Source: an uncultured Oscillibacter sp. (GTDB lineage: Bacteria; Bacillota; Clostridia; Oscillospirales; Oscillospiraceae). Taken from it: a stretch of DNA of 64,000 nucleotides. Positions 24,280 through 35,106 of this stretch are shown here, one piece after another. Where the stretch lies: positions 62,001 to 126,000 of the forward strand of contig CAJUDV010000001.1 in assembly GCA_910585385.1 (NCBI GenBank). The letters run 5' to 3'. The position numbers and the translations under genes were made by a program. The notes beneath the pieces were generated by a model. The model made no database searches, was not told where the DNA came from, and was given only the letters and a program-made list of their open reading frames with translations. The first letter of the stretch is position 1. Every line of letters begins with the position of its first letter.

Positions 24280-26013
24280 ATGAGACATGCAAAAGACTTC
24301 CTGCGGCGGGGCGCCGCGTCACTGCTGGCGGCGGCGGTGCTGTGCGCCGTCTCCCTGGCGGCAGAGCCGGAGAAATCCCAGGCGGAGCGGCGGCGGGAGG
24401 ACCTGGAGTTCCTCTACCAGACCGTGCTGGTGGAAAACCACCCAAATGCCTTCGCCAACGCGCCGGAATCGGAATTTCTGGCCCTGAAAAAGGATATTGA
24501 ATCCCGGCTGGAGACGGAGAGCGATATGGAATTTCTCCTGGACCTCCAGCGCCTGACATCCCTGGTGGGGGACTCCCACACCACTCTCTCCATAGGCAGC
24601 GCGGCGGCGTTTCGCCTCTATCCCTTCGCCCTGGTCCGGCGGGGGGAGAACTGGCACCTCTCCGCCGTCTCCTCGGAAAATGAAAAGCTCCTCTGCCAGG
24701 AGGTCACGAAACTGGCGGGAAAACCCATGGCGGAGGTCATTGACGCCTTCGGCACGCTGTTCTCCTCTGATAATCCGATCCATCTCCGGCGGAACTTCCG
24801 CCAGTCCTGCAATGTGGCCGATATTTATGAATACCTGGGCCTGGTGGAGGCCGGGAACCCCCTGGCCGTCACCCTGAAAAGCGGAAAAACACTGTCTCTG
24901 GCGCCCGTGGAGATGACGGCCATGGACCAGACAGAGTTTGCCCGCCTGTCGGACCGCCTTGCCAAAGCTCCCGCCACCGCGGCGGCGGACGCCTACTATT
25001 TCGCCAAGGCCCTGGACAAGCGCACATACTACATCCAGTACAACACCTGTCAGGAGGCGGAGGACCTGCCCATGGCGGACTTCGCCGCCGCCGTGGCAAA
25101 GGACCTGGCCTCGGGCGATTATCACCGTGTGCTGCTGGACCTGCGGAACAACGGCGGCGGCTCCGACGGCGTTATCTGGCCTCTGCTGGAGGTATTGCGG
25201 AGGGAGATGGACCAGGGCGTGAATCTGGTGGGGCTCATCGGCGAGCGGACCTTCTCCTCCGCTCTCATCAACGCCGTGGAGATTCAGGAGATGGGCGGCG
25301 TGCTGGCGGGAGAGCCCGCCGGGGGCAGCGTGTGCCACTTCGGAGCGGTGCGGGGCTTCTCCCTGCCCAATTCCGGCGTCCGGGGCCAGCTCTCCAGCAA
25401 GTACATCGACCTGAACACCCTGCTGGACGCCGGCGCAGGCCGGGGCGTAATCGCTCTGGAGCCGGACGTGTCCATCCCCCAGACCATGGCGGACACTCTG
25501 GCGGGGAGGGACACCGCCGTGGAGTGGCTGCTGTCCCATCCGGAGAATCCGGCACAGAGGGACTACCCAGACGCGCCCCTGACCCGGGGCCGCTTCATCG
25601 CCCAGCTCTGGGAGGCCCTGGGAAGTCCCGCCGCAGAATCCGGGGCGGAGCCGCCCTTCGCCGACAGCTTCGGCATTGAGTGGTTTCTGCCCGCCCTGGC
25701 CTGGGCAAAAGAGGCAGGCGTGGCCAAAGGCGCCGCGGACGGTTCCTTCTCTGCCGCCCGCCCCATCACCTGGCAGGAGGCGGCAGTATTCCTCAGCCGG
25801 GCGGCGGAGGCTATGGAGATCTCCCTGCCGGACCCGGCGGCAGGCCGCGTGGGGCCTCTTCCGGCGGCCCTGGCCCAGAGCCGGGGACAGGACGTCCTGC
25901 AAAAGGTGTGGGACGCCGGTCTCCTCCAGCCCTCCAACCCGGACTACGCCAAGGGACTTACCCGTTCCCAGGGCGCGGAGCTGGCGGCAACGCTGGCAAA
26001 GCTCTCTCAATGA
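24280..26013 (+). CDS. Secreted S41-type peptidase with C-terminal SLH-like repeats
   Basis: 577 aa, 'aaaggagcgggagtatc' before the ATG. Signal peptide at residues 1-28. Residues about 35-420 follow the tail-specific protease (S41/CtpA) fold: 'LTSLVGDSHTTLSIG', 'VLLDLRNNGGGSDGVIWPLL' and 'LIGERTFSSALINAVEIQ', the last carrying the expected catalytic Ser. No PDZ domain is apparent. From about residue 425 come SLH-like repeats ('FGIEWFLPALAWAKEAGVA', 'ITWQEAAVFLSRAAEAM', then a diverged copy), suggesting wall attachment. It is a single-gene transcript between a promoter and a terminator. Substrate is unknown. Confidence 0.85.
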   Translation: MRHAKDFLRRGAASLLAAAVLCAVSLAAEPEKSQAERRREDLEFLYQTVLVENHPNAFANAPESEFLALKKDIESRLETESDMEFLLDLQRLTSLVGDSHTTLSIGSAAAFRLYPFALVRRGENWHLSAVSSENEKLLCQEVTKLAGKPMAEVIDAFGTLFSSDNPIHLRRNFRQSCNVADIYEYLGLVEAGNPLAVTLKSGKTLSLAPVEMTAMDQTEFARLSDRLAKAPATAAADAYYFAKALDKRTYYIQYNTCQEAEDLPMADFAAAVAKDLASGDYHRVLLDLRNNGGGSDGVIWPLLEVLRREMDQGVNLVGLIGERTFSSALINAVEIQEMGGVLAGEPAGGSVCHFGAVRGFSLPNSGVRGQLSSKYIDLNTLLDAGAGRGVIALEPDVSIPQTMADTLAGRDTAVEWLLSHPENPAQRDYPDAPLTRGRFIAQLWEALGSPAAESGAEPPFADSFGIEWFLPALAWAKEAGVAKGAADGSFSAARPITWQEAAVFLSRAAEAMEISLPDPAAGRVGPLPAALAQSRGQDVLQKVWDAGLLQPSNPDYAKGLTRSQGAELAATLAKLSQ

Positions 26014-26020
26014 CATACGG

Positions 26021-26057
26021 CGCCGCCTGTCCCGCAGCTGGGACAGGCGGCGTTTTT
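26021..26057 (+). terminator. Terminator after the S41 peptidase gene
   Basis: 13-bp perfect stem (26021-26033 with 26040-26052), 6-nt loop, TTTTT. Confidence 0.9.
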
Positions 26058-26165
26058 CCCCGCTCTTCGCTCATTTAACCGGACCATTGCCTGAACTGCC
26101 GGTTTTTCCGGGGGAATGGTCCTATCAATTGGAGGTTTTTGTCCTATTCAGCAGAATGGAGATCA

Positions 26166-26174
26166 TGTTATAAT
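26166..26174 (+). promoter_or_regulatory. Extended -10 promoter element for the MFS gene
   Basis: TG at 26166-26167 then TATAAT at 26169-26174 (extended -10). A good -35 is not seen. Lies 29 nt before the start codon. Confidence 0.55.
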
Positions 26175-26202
26175 CCCTCCAGTACACAAGGAGGAATGTC
26201 CC

Positions 26203-27402
26203 ATGTTACATCTCTTGCTGGCAGTCATCTACATCTCCTTCATCAGCCTGGGCCTGCCCGACGCCCTGCTGGGAGCGGCCTGGCCCTCCATTTACGGCCC
26301 CTTTGGCGTACCGGTGTCCTACGCGGGGCTGATCTCCATGATCATCGCCCTGGGCACCGTCGTCTCCAGCCTTCAGAGCGACCGCCTGACCCGGCGCTTT
26401 GGCACCGGCCTGGTGACGGCCGCCAGTGTGGCCCTTACCGCCGCGGCACTGCTAGGCTTCTCCCTCAGCGGCTCCTTCCCGGCGCTGTGTCTGTGGGCCG
26501 TCCCCTATGGCCTGGGGGCCGGCAGCGTGGACGCCTCCCTGAATAACTACGTGGCCCTCCACTATGCCAGCCGCCACATGAGCTGGCTCCACTGCATGTG
26601 GGGAATCGGCGCCTCCATCGGGCCATACATCATGGGTGCGGCCCTCACCGGCGGCTGCGGCTGGCACATGGGCTACCGGGCCGTCGCCATCTTGCAGATC
26701 ACCCTCACCGCCGTGCTGCTTTTGAGCCTGCCCCTTTGGAGGCGGCGGAGGGAATCCGGCGGCGGACCGGAGAACAGCGCGCCGGACCGTCCCCTCTCTT
26801 TGGGGGAGGTCCTTCGCCTCCCGGGCGCGCCGGAGGTTATGACCGCCTTTTTCTGCTACTGCGCCATTGAGCAGACTGTTGGCCTGTGGGCCAGCAGCTA
26901 CCTGGTGCTGCACCTGGGTCTCTCCTCCGAGGCGGCGGCGGGCTTCGCCAGCCTGTTTTTCCTGGGCGTTACAATCGGACGGGGGGCCAGCGGTTTTTTG
27001 ACCCTGCGGCTCAGCGACGTTCAGATGGTCCGCCTGGGGCTGGCCATTCTGGCGGCGGGCCTGACGGTCCTGCTGCTGTCCCTCGGAGACAGTCCCGTCC
27101 TGGGGGAGCGGGCCGCTTTAACAGGGCTGCTGCTGGCGGGCCTGGGCTGCGCCCCGGTTTATCCCTGTCTGATTCACTCCACGCCGGCCCACTTTGGGAC
27201 GGAGCGGTCTCAGGCGGTCATCGGCGTACAGATGGCCAGCGCGTATATAGGCACCTGCCTGATGCCCTTTCTCTTCGGACTGGCGGCAAACCGCCTCAGC
27301 GTGGCGCTGTTTCCCGTTTATCTCACGGCGCTGCTGCTGGTGATGGCGGCGGCGCACCGGCGGTTGGTCCGAATTTCCCGGTCCGCGGCAGGCGGCCGCT
27401 GA
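26203..27402 (+). CDS. Major facilitator superfamily transporter
   Basis: 399 aa from ATG 26203, with 'aaggaggaatgtccc' upstream. About twelve hydrophobic segments and a central charged loop 'RRRRESGGGPENSAPDRP' dividing the two halves. The loop between segments 2 and 3 has 'SDRLTRRFGTGLVTAAS', a version of the MFS signature (GxxxDrxGRR), and 'ASLNNYVALHYASRHMSWLH' with 'LHCMWGIGASIGPYI' resembles the FucP/sugar-transporter-like MFS group. Substrate cannot be told. It converges on nadE. Confidence 0.88.
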   Translation: MLHLLLAVIYISFISLGLPDALLGAAWPSIYGPFGVPVSYAGLISMIIALGTVVSSLQSDRLTRRFGTGLVTAASVALTAAALLGFSLSGSFPALCLWAVPYGLGAGSVDASLNNYVALHYASRHMSWLHCMWGIGASIGPYIMGAALTGGCGWHMGYRAVAILQITLTAVLLLSLPLWRRRRESGGGPENSAPDRPLSLGEVLRLPGAPEVMTAFFCYCAIEQTVGLWASSYLVLHLGLSSEAAAGFASLFFLGVTIGRGASGFLTLRLSDVQMVRLGLAILAAGLTVLLLSLGDSPVLGERAALTGLLLAGLGCAPVYPCLIHSTPAHFGTERSQAVIGVQMASAYIGTCLMPFLFGLAANRLSVALFPVYLTALLLVMAAAHRRLVRISRSAAGGR

Positions 27403-27446
27403 TTTTCGCGGCATCCGCGCCGCGGACCCGGGAACGGGAGGGACGG

Positions 27447-29369
27447 TTACTCCAAGCTCTCCAGCTCCGCCCTCCAAAGCGCCCAGCTGGCGTCACTGGG
27501 CATCCGCCAATCCCCCCGGGGGGAGAGGGCCACGGACCCCACCTTTGGCCCGTCTGGCAGGCAATTCCGCTTGAACTGCTGGGAGAAGAACCGCCGGTAA
27601 AACACCTTCATCCACTTTAAGATCACATCCCGGCTATAGCGCTTTTCCAGGGCGTACAGCGCCAGACGGTAGATCTTGGCGGGGGAGAAGCCCCACCGGA
27701 GCATATAGTACAGGAAGAAGTCGTGGAGCTCGTAGGGCCCCACCAGGTCCTCCGTCCGCTGGCTGATCTTCCCCTGGACGGCGGGCAGCAGCTCCGGGGA
27801 GACGGGGGTGTCCAGAATGTCCTCCAGCACATCGTGGAGGGCCTCGTCCTTCTCCGCGTTGTCCCGGGCCAGGTGGGCCACCAGATGCCGCACCAGGGTC
27901 TTGGGAATGGAGGCGTTGACGGCGTACATGCTCATGTGGTCTCCGTTGTAGGTGCACCAGCCCAGGGCCAGTTCACTGAGGTCCCCGGTGCCGATGACCA
28001 GGCCCCCGGTCTGGTTGGCGATGTCCATCAGCACTTGGGTGCGCTCCCGGGCCTGGGCGTTTTCATAGGTGACGTCATGGTTCTCCATGTCCTGGCCGAT
28101 GTCCCGGAAGTGGCTGCGGACGCTGGCGGCGATGTCCACGGTCTTCAAAACCGTCCCCAGCTTCTCCGCCAGGATAACCGCGTTGTTCCGGGTGCGGTCC
28201 GTGGTGCCGAAGCACGGCATGGTGACGGCGATGATGTCCGTCATGGGCCGGTCCAGCATCTTCATGGCAAGGCCTGTAATCAGCACCGCCAGGGTGGAGT
28301 CCAGCCCGCCGGAGAGGCCCACCACGGCGGTTTTCGCCCCGGTGTGCTCCAGCCGCTGCTTAAGGCCCAGGGAGGCGATCAGCAGAATCTCCCGGCACCG
28401 GGCGTCCCGGTCCTCTTTTCCCTGGGGGACGAAGGGCATGGGGGAGGCGTAGCGGGTGAGCTTCGTCTTCTCCTCCTGCAAAAAGAATATCGTGTAATCC
28501 CGCCGCCGGCTGCCCGGCTCAGGCGTAAGGGCCTGGGTGCGGCGGCGCTCGCAGGCGAGGCGCTGCACGTCGATCTCCGAGATCAGCAGCCCGCCGTCAA
28601 ACCGGCGCTCCGCCAGGATGCTCCCGTTTTCCGCGATCAGCTGATGGGCGCCAAACACCATGTCGGAGGTGGACTCACCCTCTCCGGCGCTGGTGTACAG
28701 ATAGCCGCACTGGAGCTTCGCGGACTGGGTCGCCGCCAGCTGGCGGCGGTAGGCGGCCTTTCCCAAAACCTCGTCGCTGGCGGAGAGATTGCCGATTATG
28801 GCGGCTCCGGACCGGGCCATCTCCACCGACGGGGAATCCGGGGACCAGAGGTCCTCACAGATTTCAAATCCCAATGTCAGCCCCGGAATATTCTGACAGA
28901 CGAAGATCTGTCCGGCGGCGAAGGCCACGGAAGTCTGTCCGCAGAGGTCCACATACTCCGCCTCTTCCGGGGCGGGGGAGAACCACCGCCTCTCGTAGAA
29001 CTCGCCGTAGTTGGGCAGGTGCGTCTTGGGAACCAGGCCCAAAATCTGTCCCTTCTGTATCACCGCCGCGCAGTTGTACAGCCGGTCTTTCACCCGCAGG
29101 GGCAGGCCCACCGCCGTCACCACCTCCAGATTCCGGGTGGCCTCCAGCACGGTGGAGAGGGCCTGCTCCGCCCCCCGCAGCAGGGAGTTCTGGTAAAACA
29201 GGTCGCCGCAGGTGTAGCCCGTCAATCCCAGCTCCGGCAGCACCAGCACCTTGACCCCGGCCTTCTCCGCCGCCCGCATCATGAGGAATGTCTGCTCCGC
29301 GTTATAGTCGCAGTCCACCAGCCTCAGCTTCGGCGCGCCGCAGGCCACTGAAATAAAGCCGTCCTTCAT
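27447..29369 (-). CDS. nadE: Glutamine-dependent NAD+ synthetase
   Basis: 640 aa from ATG 29369 (GGGAGG eight bases upstream). The N-terminal nitrilase-type glutaminase (about 1-270) shows the Glu-Lys-Cys triad segments 'LPELGLTGYTCGD', 'VPKTHLPNYGEFYERRW' and 'FEICEDLWSPD'. The C-terminal synthetase (about 320-640) shows the pyrophosphate loop 'GLSGGLDSTLAVL', 'MPCFGTTDRTRNNA' and 'GTGDLSELALGWCTYNGDHM'. It converts deamido-NAD+ + ATP + glutamine to NAD+. It is the long two-domain form. It stands alone. Confidence 0.96.
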   Translation of the reverse strand: MKDGFISVACGAPKLRLVDCDYNAEQTFLMMRAAEKAGVKVLVLPELGLTGYTCGDLFYQNSLLRGAEQALSTVLEATRNLEVVTAVGLPLRVKDRLYNCAAVIQKGQILGLVPKTHLPNYGEFYERRWFSPAPEEAEYVDLCGQTSVAFAAGQIFVCQNIPGLTLGFEICEDLWSPDSPSVEMARSGAAIIGNLSASDEVLGKAAYRRQLAATQSAKLQCGYLYTSAGEGESTSDMVFGAHQLIAENGSILAERRFDGGLLISEIDVQRLACERRRTQALTPEPGSRRRDYTIFFLQEEKTKLTRYASPMPFVPQGKEDRDARCREILLIASLGLKQRLEHTGAKTAVVGLSGGLDSTLAVLITGLAMKMLDRPMTDIIAVTMPCFGTTDRTRNNAVILAEKLGTVLKTVDIAASVRSHFRDIGQDMENHDVTYENAQARERTQVLMDIANQTGGLVIGTGDLSELALGWCTYNGDHMSMYAVNASIPKTLVRHLVAHLARDNAEKDEALHDVLEDILDTPVSPELLPAVQGKISQRTEDLVGPYELHDFFLYYMLRWGFSPAKIYRLALYALEKRYSRDVILKWMKVFYRRFFSQQFKRNCLPDGPKVGSVALSPRGDWRMPSDASWALWRAELESLE

Positions 29370-29764
29370 TGACAAAACCTCCCAATGAAAATTTCAGTAT
29401 GGCTCTATTTTACACCGTCTCTCCCGATTTTACAAAGCATATTTTCACTCCCTGTGAAGCCTCTTGGATATTTTTCCCTCTATGCCTTAAAAAGGGGGAA
29501 TTTCCAGTGAAGCGCGGCGGCGCTGCCTTGGCGCTCTCCGGCAGGCGAGATGCCCTTAAACGGAAAAAACGCCTCCTCCGGCGGCGCCAGCCTGTCGAAA
29601 AAGTATTTTCGGCAGGCTGCTGTAGATTTTCAGAACTTCAAAAAGTTCTGAAAATCTAGTGATTCCAATGGTGCAGGAAACCCTTCCTTACCGCCGTTAC
29701 AGTCTCCCGCGTTTTTTGACAGTCTCACGCCGCCTCCGGCGGCGCTTTCCCGTATCTGATCCCA
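29370..29764. other. Non-coding gap with two hairpins
   Basis: About 395 bp between nadE and the flavin-reductase pseudogene. It contains an imperfect 13-bp inverted repeat (29588-29600 with 29605-29617, one G-U) and a perfect 15-bp inverted repeat (29624-29638 with 29643-29657). Either could terminate leftward transcripts of the pseudogene. No gene is recognised. Confidence 0.6.
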
Positions 29765-30438
29765 TCAGCCCATGCCCAGGAACCGGACATACTCCTCCGT
29801 GGACATCAGGGGCGTCTCCAGCCGCTCTCTGGTTTCGCCGCTCACCCAGCCGGCGGAGGCCAGCTCAAAGCCCGCCTGCCGGACCGCCTCCAGGTATCTC
29901 TCCACCGCCGGCCGCACAGAGGGCTCCCTGGTTTTGAGAAGCCTCCCGCAGTTCCGGTAGATCTCCAGGCACGGCTCACAGCAGGAAAAGGCCGCCTTGA
30001 TGATGGAGAAATTGTTCTCCCCGGGAAATCCGCAGTTGGCCACCGCCACATGCCTTTTGGGCCGCCTTACGGCGTCCGCCATGTCGAAGTCCCCTCCCTC
30101 CTGTACCAGGCGGGGGCTTTTCAGCGGGACCAGGCGGTCCACAAAGTTTTTCAGCAGCGCCGTCATATTCCAGGAGTACACCGGGGAACCAAAGCACATC
30201 ACATCCGCCGAGAGATAGGCCCGGAGGAGGAACTCCATCTCATCTCTGTGGACACACTTCCCCGGCGGCTGAAACCAGCAGGCAAAGCACCCCTGACACT
30301 GCCGGATTTCATAGTCTCCCAGGTGGTAAAGATCCGTCTCCGCCCCGGCCTGTTTCGCCCCTCTAAAGGGGCAGTCAAAATCCGGCCGGTGGCGCTGTCC
30401 GCTCCCGCGGGACTTCCATTAAACGCGATAAATTTCAT
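29765..30438 (-). pseudogene. Frameshifted NAD(P)H-dependent flavin (FMN) reductase
   Basis: The gene starts at ATG 30438 ('aaaggagagcggcagag' upstream) as 'MKFIAFNGSPAG', a flavodoxin-fold FMN-binding start. It reads in one frame to about 30362, then continues without other damage in a second frame: 'GAKQAGAETDLYHLGDYEIR', 'CQGCFACWFQPPGKCVHRDE', 'VMCFGSPVYSWNMTALLKNF'. The switch falls at a short C/G run (30358-30361, four G on the coding strand). Adding one G restores 224 codons with 'LEGAKQAG' across the junction. The intact protein would be an oxidoreductase with a cysteine motif (CxxCxxC). It is either a recent pseudogene or a sequencing error. Confidence 0.85.
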
Positions 30439-30532
30439 CTCTGCCGCTCTCCTTTTTCTTTTGTCGTACCCCAATTATAAAACGGGCCGGAGGAGAAAGC
30501 AACCTACGCTCCGTAGAGCCGGCTGGAGAGAC

Positions 30533-30561
30533 AAAAAAGACCGCCTTCGGCGGTCTTTTTT
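30533..30561. terminator. Bidirectional terminator
   Basis: 13-bp perfect stem (30533-30545 with 30549-30561), 3-nt loop, A6 on one side and T6 on the other. It separates the pseudogene upstream region from rnhA transcription. Confidence 0.88.
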
Positions 30562-30914
30562 GCTGTGTGTGTTTAGGAGGGAGAAAACGCATCGGGCTGG
30601 GAAAACCCTTTGCTTGATTATTAAAATACCCCAAAAACATGTCAGAATTGTGTTATTCTTATGAACGATTTGTAAATATTATCCTTTTCCGGTGTCATCT
30701 GTACTTCCGGCTCTCTTCCACCGCCAGCTGGTCGCAGCGGTTGTTGTACTCGTTCTCCCCGTGGTTCCCCACAGGGCCGGCCCTGTGGGGGCCCCTGATT
30801 GGATTGATCCCGGACAGGCACAGCCCGTCCGGGAAAAGGTTTTTCTCCCGAAAAACGCTTTTACGCCGTTTTCACGGCGCCGCCGCTCTGCGGCGTTGGG
30901 GCCACGCTCCCTAT
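30562..30914. other. Non-coding gap holding a copy of the rnhA tail
   Basis: Contains a 59-bp copy of the rnhA 3' end (30700-30758, identical to 30920-30978), a 24-bp perfect palindrome (30767-30790) and a further inverted repeat (about 30808-30832). No intact gene. Confidence 0.75.
30700..30758 (-). pseudogene. Duplicated 3' end of rnhA
   Basis: Exact 59-bp match to rnhA positions 30920-30978. In frame on the minus strand it reads 'ENEYNNRCDQLAVEESRKYR' then TGA, whereas the real gene ends in RKYK and TAG. The 161 bp between the copies do not look like the rest of rnhA. Confidence 0.85.
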
Positions 30915-31352
30915 CTATTTGTACTTCCGGCTCTCTTCCACCGCCAGCTGGTCGCAGCGGTTGTTGTACTCGTTCTCCGCATGGCCCTTGACCCAGTGGT
31001 AGCGCAGGGTGTGGATCTCCTCCAGCTCCAGCAGGCGGCCCCAGAGATCCGGGTTCAGGGCCGGTTTTTTGTCGGACTTCACCCAGCCCCGTCTCTGCCA
31101 GCCCCTGGCCCAGCCCTTTTCCAGCCCGTCAATGACATATTTGGAGTCGGACCACAGGTCCACGATACAGGGCTCTTTCAAGAGGGACAGGGCCTGGATG
31201 ACGGCGGTGAGCTCCATGCGGTTGTTGGTGGTGTCCGCCTCTCCGCCGGAGAGCTCTCTTTTGTGGGCTCCATACATCAAAATCGCCCCCCAGCCGCCGG
31301 GGCCGGGATTGCCGGAGCAGGCTCCGTCGGTGTATATGGTAACGGTCTTCAT
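30915..31352 (-). CDS. rnhA: Ribonuclease HI
   Basis: 145 aa from ATG 31352 (gagagGATGCT region upstream), normal length for RNase HI. Catalytic acids are visible in order: Asp in 'IYTDGACSGNPGPGGWG', Glu in 'NNRMELTAVIQAL', Asp in 'DLWSDSKYVIDGL' and Asp in 'YNNRCDQLAVEE', with the active-site His in 'WVKGHAENE'. It cuts the RNA strand of RNA-DNA hybrids (primers, R-loops). Its last 59 bp are duplicated 161 bp downstream. Confidence 0.95.
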   Translation of the reverse strand: MKTVTIYTDGACSGNPGPGGWGAILMYGAHKRELSGGEADTTNNRMELTAVIQALSLLKEPCIVDLWSDSKYVIDGLEKGWARGWQRRGWVKSDKKPALNPDLWGRLLELEEIHTLRYHWVKGHAENEYNNRCDQLAVEESRKYK

Positions 31353-31443
31353 AGCATCCTCTCCCGTCTCAAAAATAAATCGCCGTGGGTCCCGGCTCTG
31401 CTTCTTCAACATAGTATATGTGATATAGATTGTCAATAAATTT

Positions 31444-31479
31444 TCATTGAAAAGCCGGACACAGACGCTGTGTCCGGCT
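31444..31479 (-). terminator. Terminator (minus strand) upstream of rnhA
   Basis: 12-bp perfect stem (31453-31464 with 31468-31479), 3-nt loop, followed on the minus strand by TTTT. Confidence 0.75.
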
Positions 31480-31585
31480 CTTTGACCAGTATTCCCCAAA
31501 CCCGCCCGCGCGAAACCGACGTCCGGTAATCATAAAAAGCGTCCCAAAGACATCACTTGTACAGGTGTAACGGTACCGGACCTGA

Positions 31586-31611
31586 TAAAAAGCCAGGATT
31601 CGGACCCGGCT
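31586..31611 (-). terminator. Terminator ending the gyrA transcript
   Basis: On the minus strand, a 7-bp stem with one G-U pair and loop TCCGAAT (31591-31611), followed by TTTTT. It lies 118 nt after the last gene of the gyrA group. Confidence 0.65.
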
Positions 31612-31729
31612 AAGCAAAGTCCCGTTCGCTCCCATGCAGCGCCTGATCACTCCGGCGCGGAGCTGACGTCCGCCTTTCGCGCAACCAAAATTTCCACATC
31701 CCCTCCGGGGAGAGGGATACCGCGCGCCC

Positions 31730-32185
31730 TTACAGCAGCTCCGTGGTCCAGTTTTTCTCCTGGATGGTCTCCTCCAGCTCCCGCAGATCTTTGGACAGCC
31801 CGTCCACCTGCTTTTGCAGCCGGCGCACATCGACGGTGCTCTTTATCCTGATCTCACTGGCGCTGTGGCGGCGGACCAAGGCACTGGCGCTGTCCAGGAA
31901 GTTCCGCAGAATACCCAGCCGTCCCTTAAGACAGTCCCGCCGGGCCAGCAGATCGGAGAGGGTCGTGCCGTCCTGTAGTTTCGCGGTGTTGTTGGTACGG
32001 TTAATGGCGGAGATCAGCTCCTCCAGCCGGCTGTAATCCTCTTCCAGCTCCCGGAGCAGGTCCTCCGGGTCCTCAGAGGGCTGTTCCCCCTCCTGGACCT
32101 GCGCGTTGTTGTACAGCCGGTTCTCCAATTGGCGGATCCTTGTCTGCAGCTCCGCCCGCTGGGACAGCGCGTTTGCAAGTTTCAT
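31730..32185 (-). CDS. DIP1984-like coiled-coil protein
   Basis: 151 aa, almost wholly helical and charged, starting 'MKLANALSQRAELQTRIRQL' and ending 'QEKNWTTELL'. Both ends, and the central 'LSDLLARRDCLKGRLGILR', match the small DIP1984-type family widespread in bacteria; its function is not established. It lies 4 nt after a small gene that is in turn coupled to gyrA, so it is probably expressed in the gyrA operon. Confidence 0.8.
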   Translation of the reverse strand: MKLANALSQRAELQTRIRQLENRLYNNAQVQEGEQPSEDPEDLLRELEEDYSRLEELISAINRTNNTAKLQDGTTLSDLLARRDCLKGRLGILRNFLDSASALVRRHSASEIRIKSTVDVRRLQKQVDGLSKDLRELEETIQEKNWTTELL

Positions 32186-32189
32186 ACCC

Positions 32190-32392
32190 TTACAGCTCCC
32201 TATCCTTCCTTCTCAGTTCCTCTCTCATGTCATCCAGCACATCGGAAAAGTACGTCCGCTCTTCATCCGTCATATTGCTGCACGTCTTATTCCTTATGTG
32301 GAGCAGGCGGGACAATCCGGCGGCCATCCTCAATACCGTTATGATGACAATACTTCCGCCGCGCTTACCGCCCTGTCTCCCATCCTCCGCGT

Positions 32393-32396
<4 letters not shown>
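32190..32396 (-). CDS. Small hypothetical protein coupled to gyrA
   Basis: 68 codons starting at a GTG that overlaps the gyrA stop (GTGA). The N-terminal half is basic and partly hydrophobic ('GGSIVIITVLRMAAGLSRLL'), the C-terminal half is an acidic/basic helix 'MTDEERTYFSDVLDDMREEL'. Stop-start overlap and the 4-nt distance to the next gene support translation, but composition alone would not. No family is recognised. Confidence 0.5.
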
Positions 32397-34912
<2,516 letters not shown>

Positions 34913-34943
34913 CGGTCTATTCTCCCTTATCAAACTACAAGAC

Positions 34944-35106
34944 TAGGCCTTGTTTAAAAATTGGCGGAATGCCGGATTGGGGCGGATTTTTTGCCAGGCA
35001 AGGCGATTTGACGCGGGAATCCTGACGGATTTCAAGTCAAATCAACGCAGCCTGGCGGAAAAAGATGCTCCAAGACGGCGTTTTAACATTTTTCAAACAA
35101 GGCCTA
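34944..35106. repeat. MITE-like repeat, copy B
   Basis: About 163 bp, the reverse-orientation relative of copy A. Outer ends TAGGCCTTGTTT are inverted repeats (34944-34955 with 35095-35106). The stretch 'caaggcgatttgacgcggga' and 'gatttcaagtcaaatcaacg' match copy A. It lies between gyrA and the nuclease-like gene and supplies the TAG stop of the latter (35104-35106). Confidence 0.85.

Noticed and set aside
31591..31611. Possible tRNA T arm (loop TCCGAAT resembling TTCGAAT)
   Set aside because: No acceptor, anticodon or D arms nearby; the stem is followed by T5 and is better read as a terminator.
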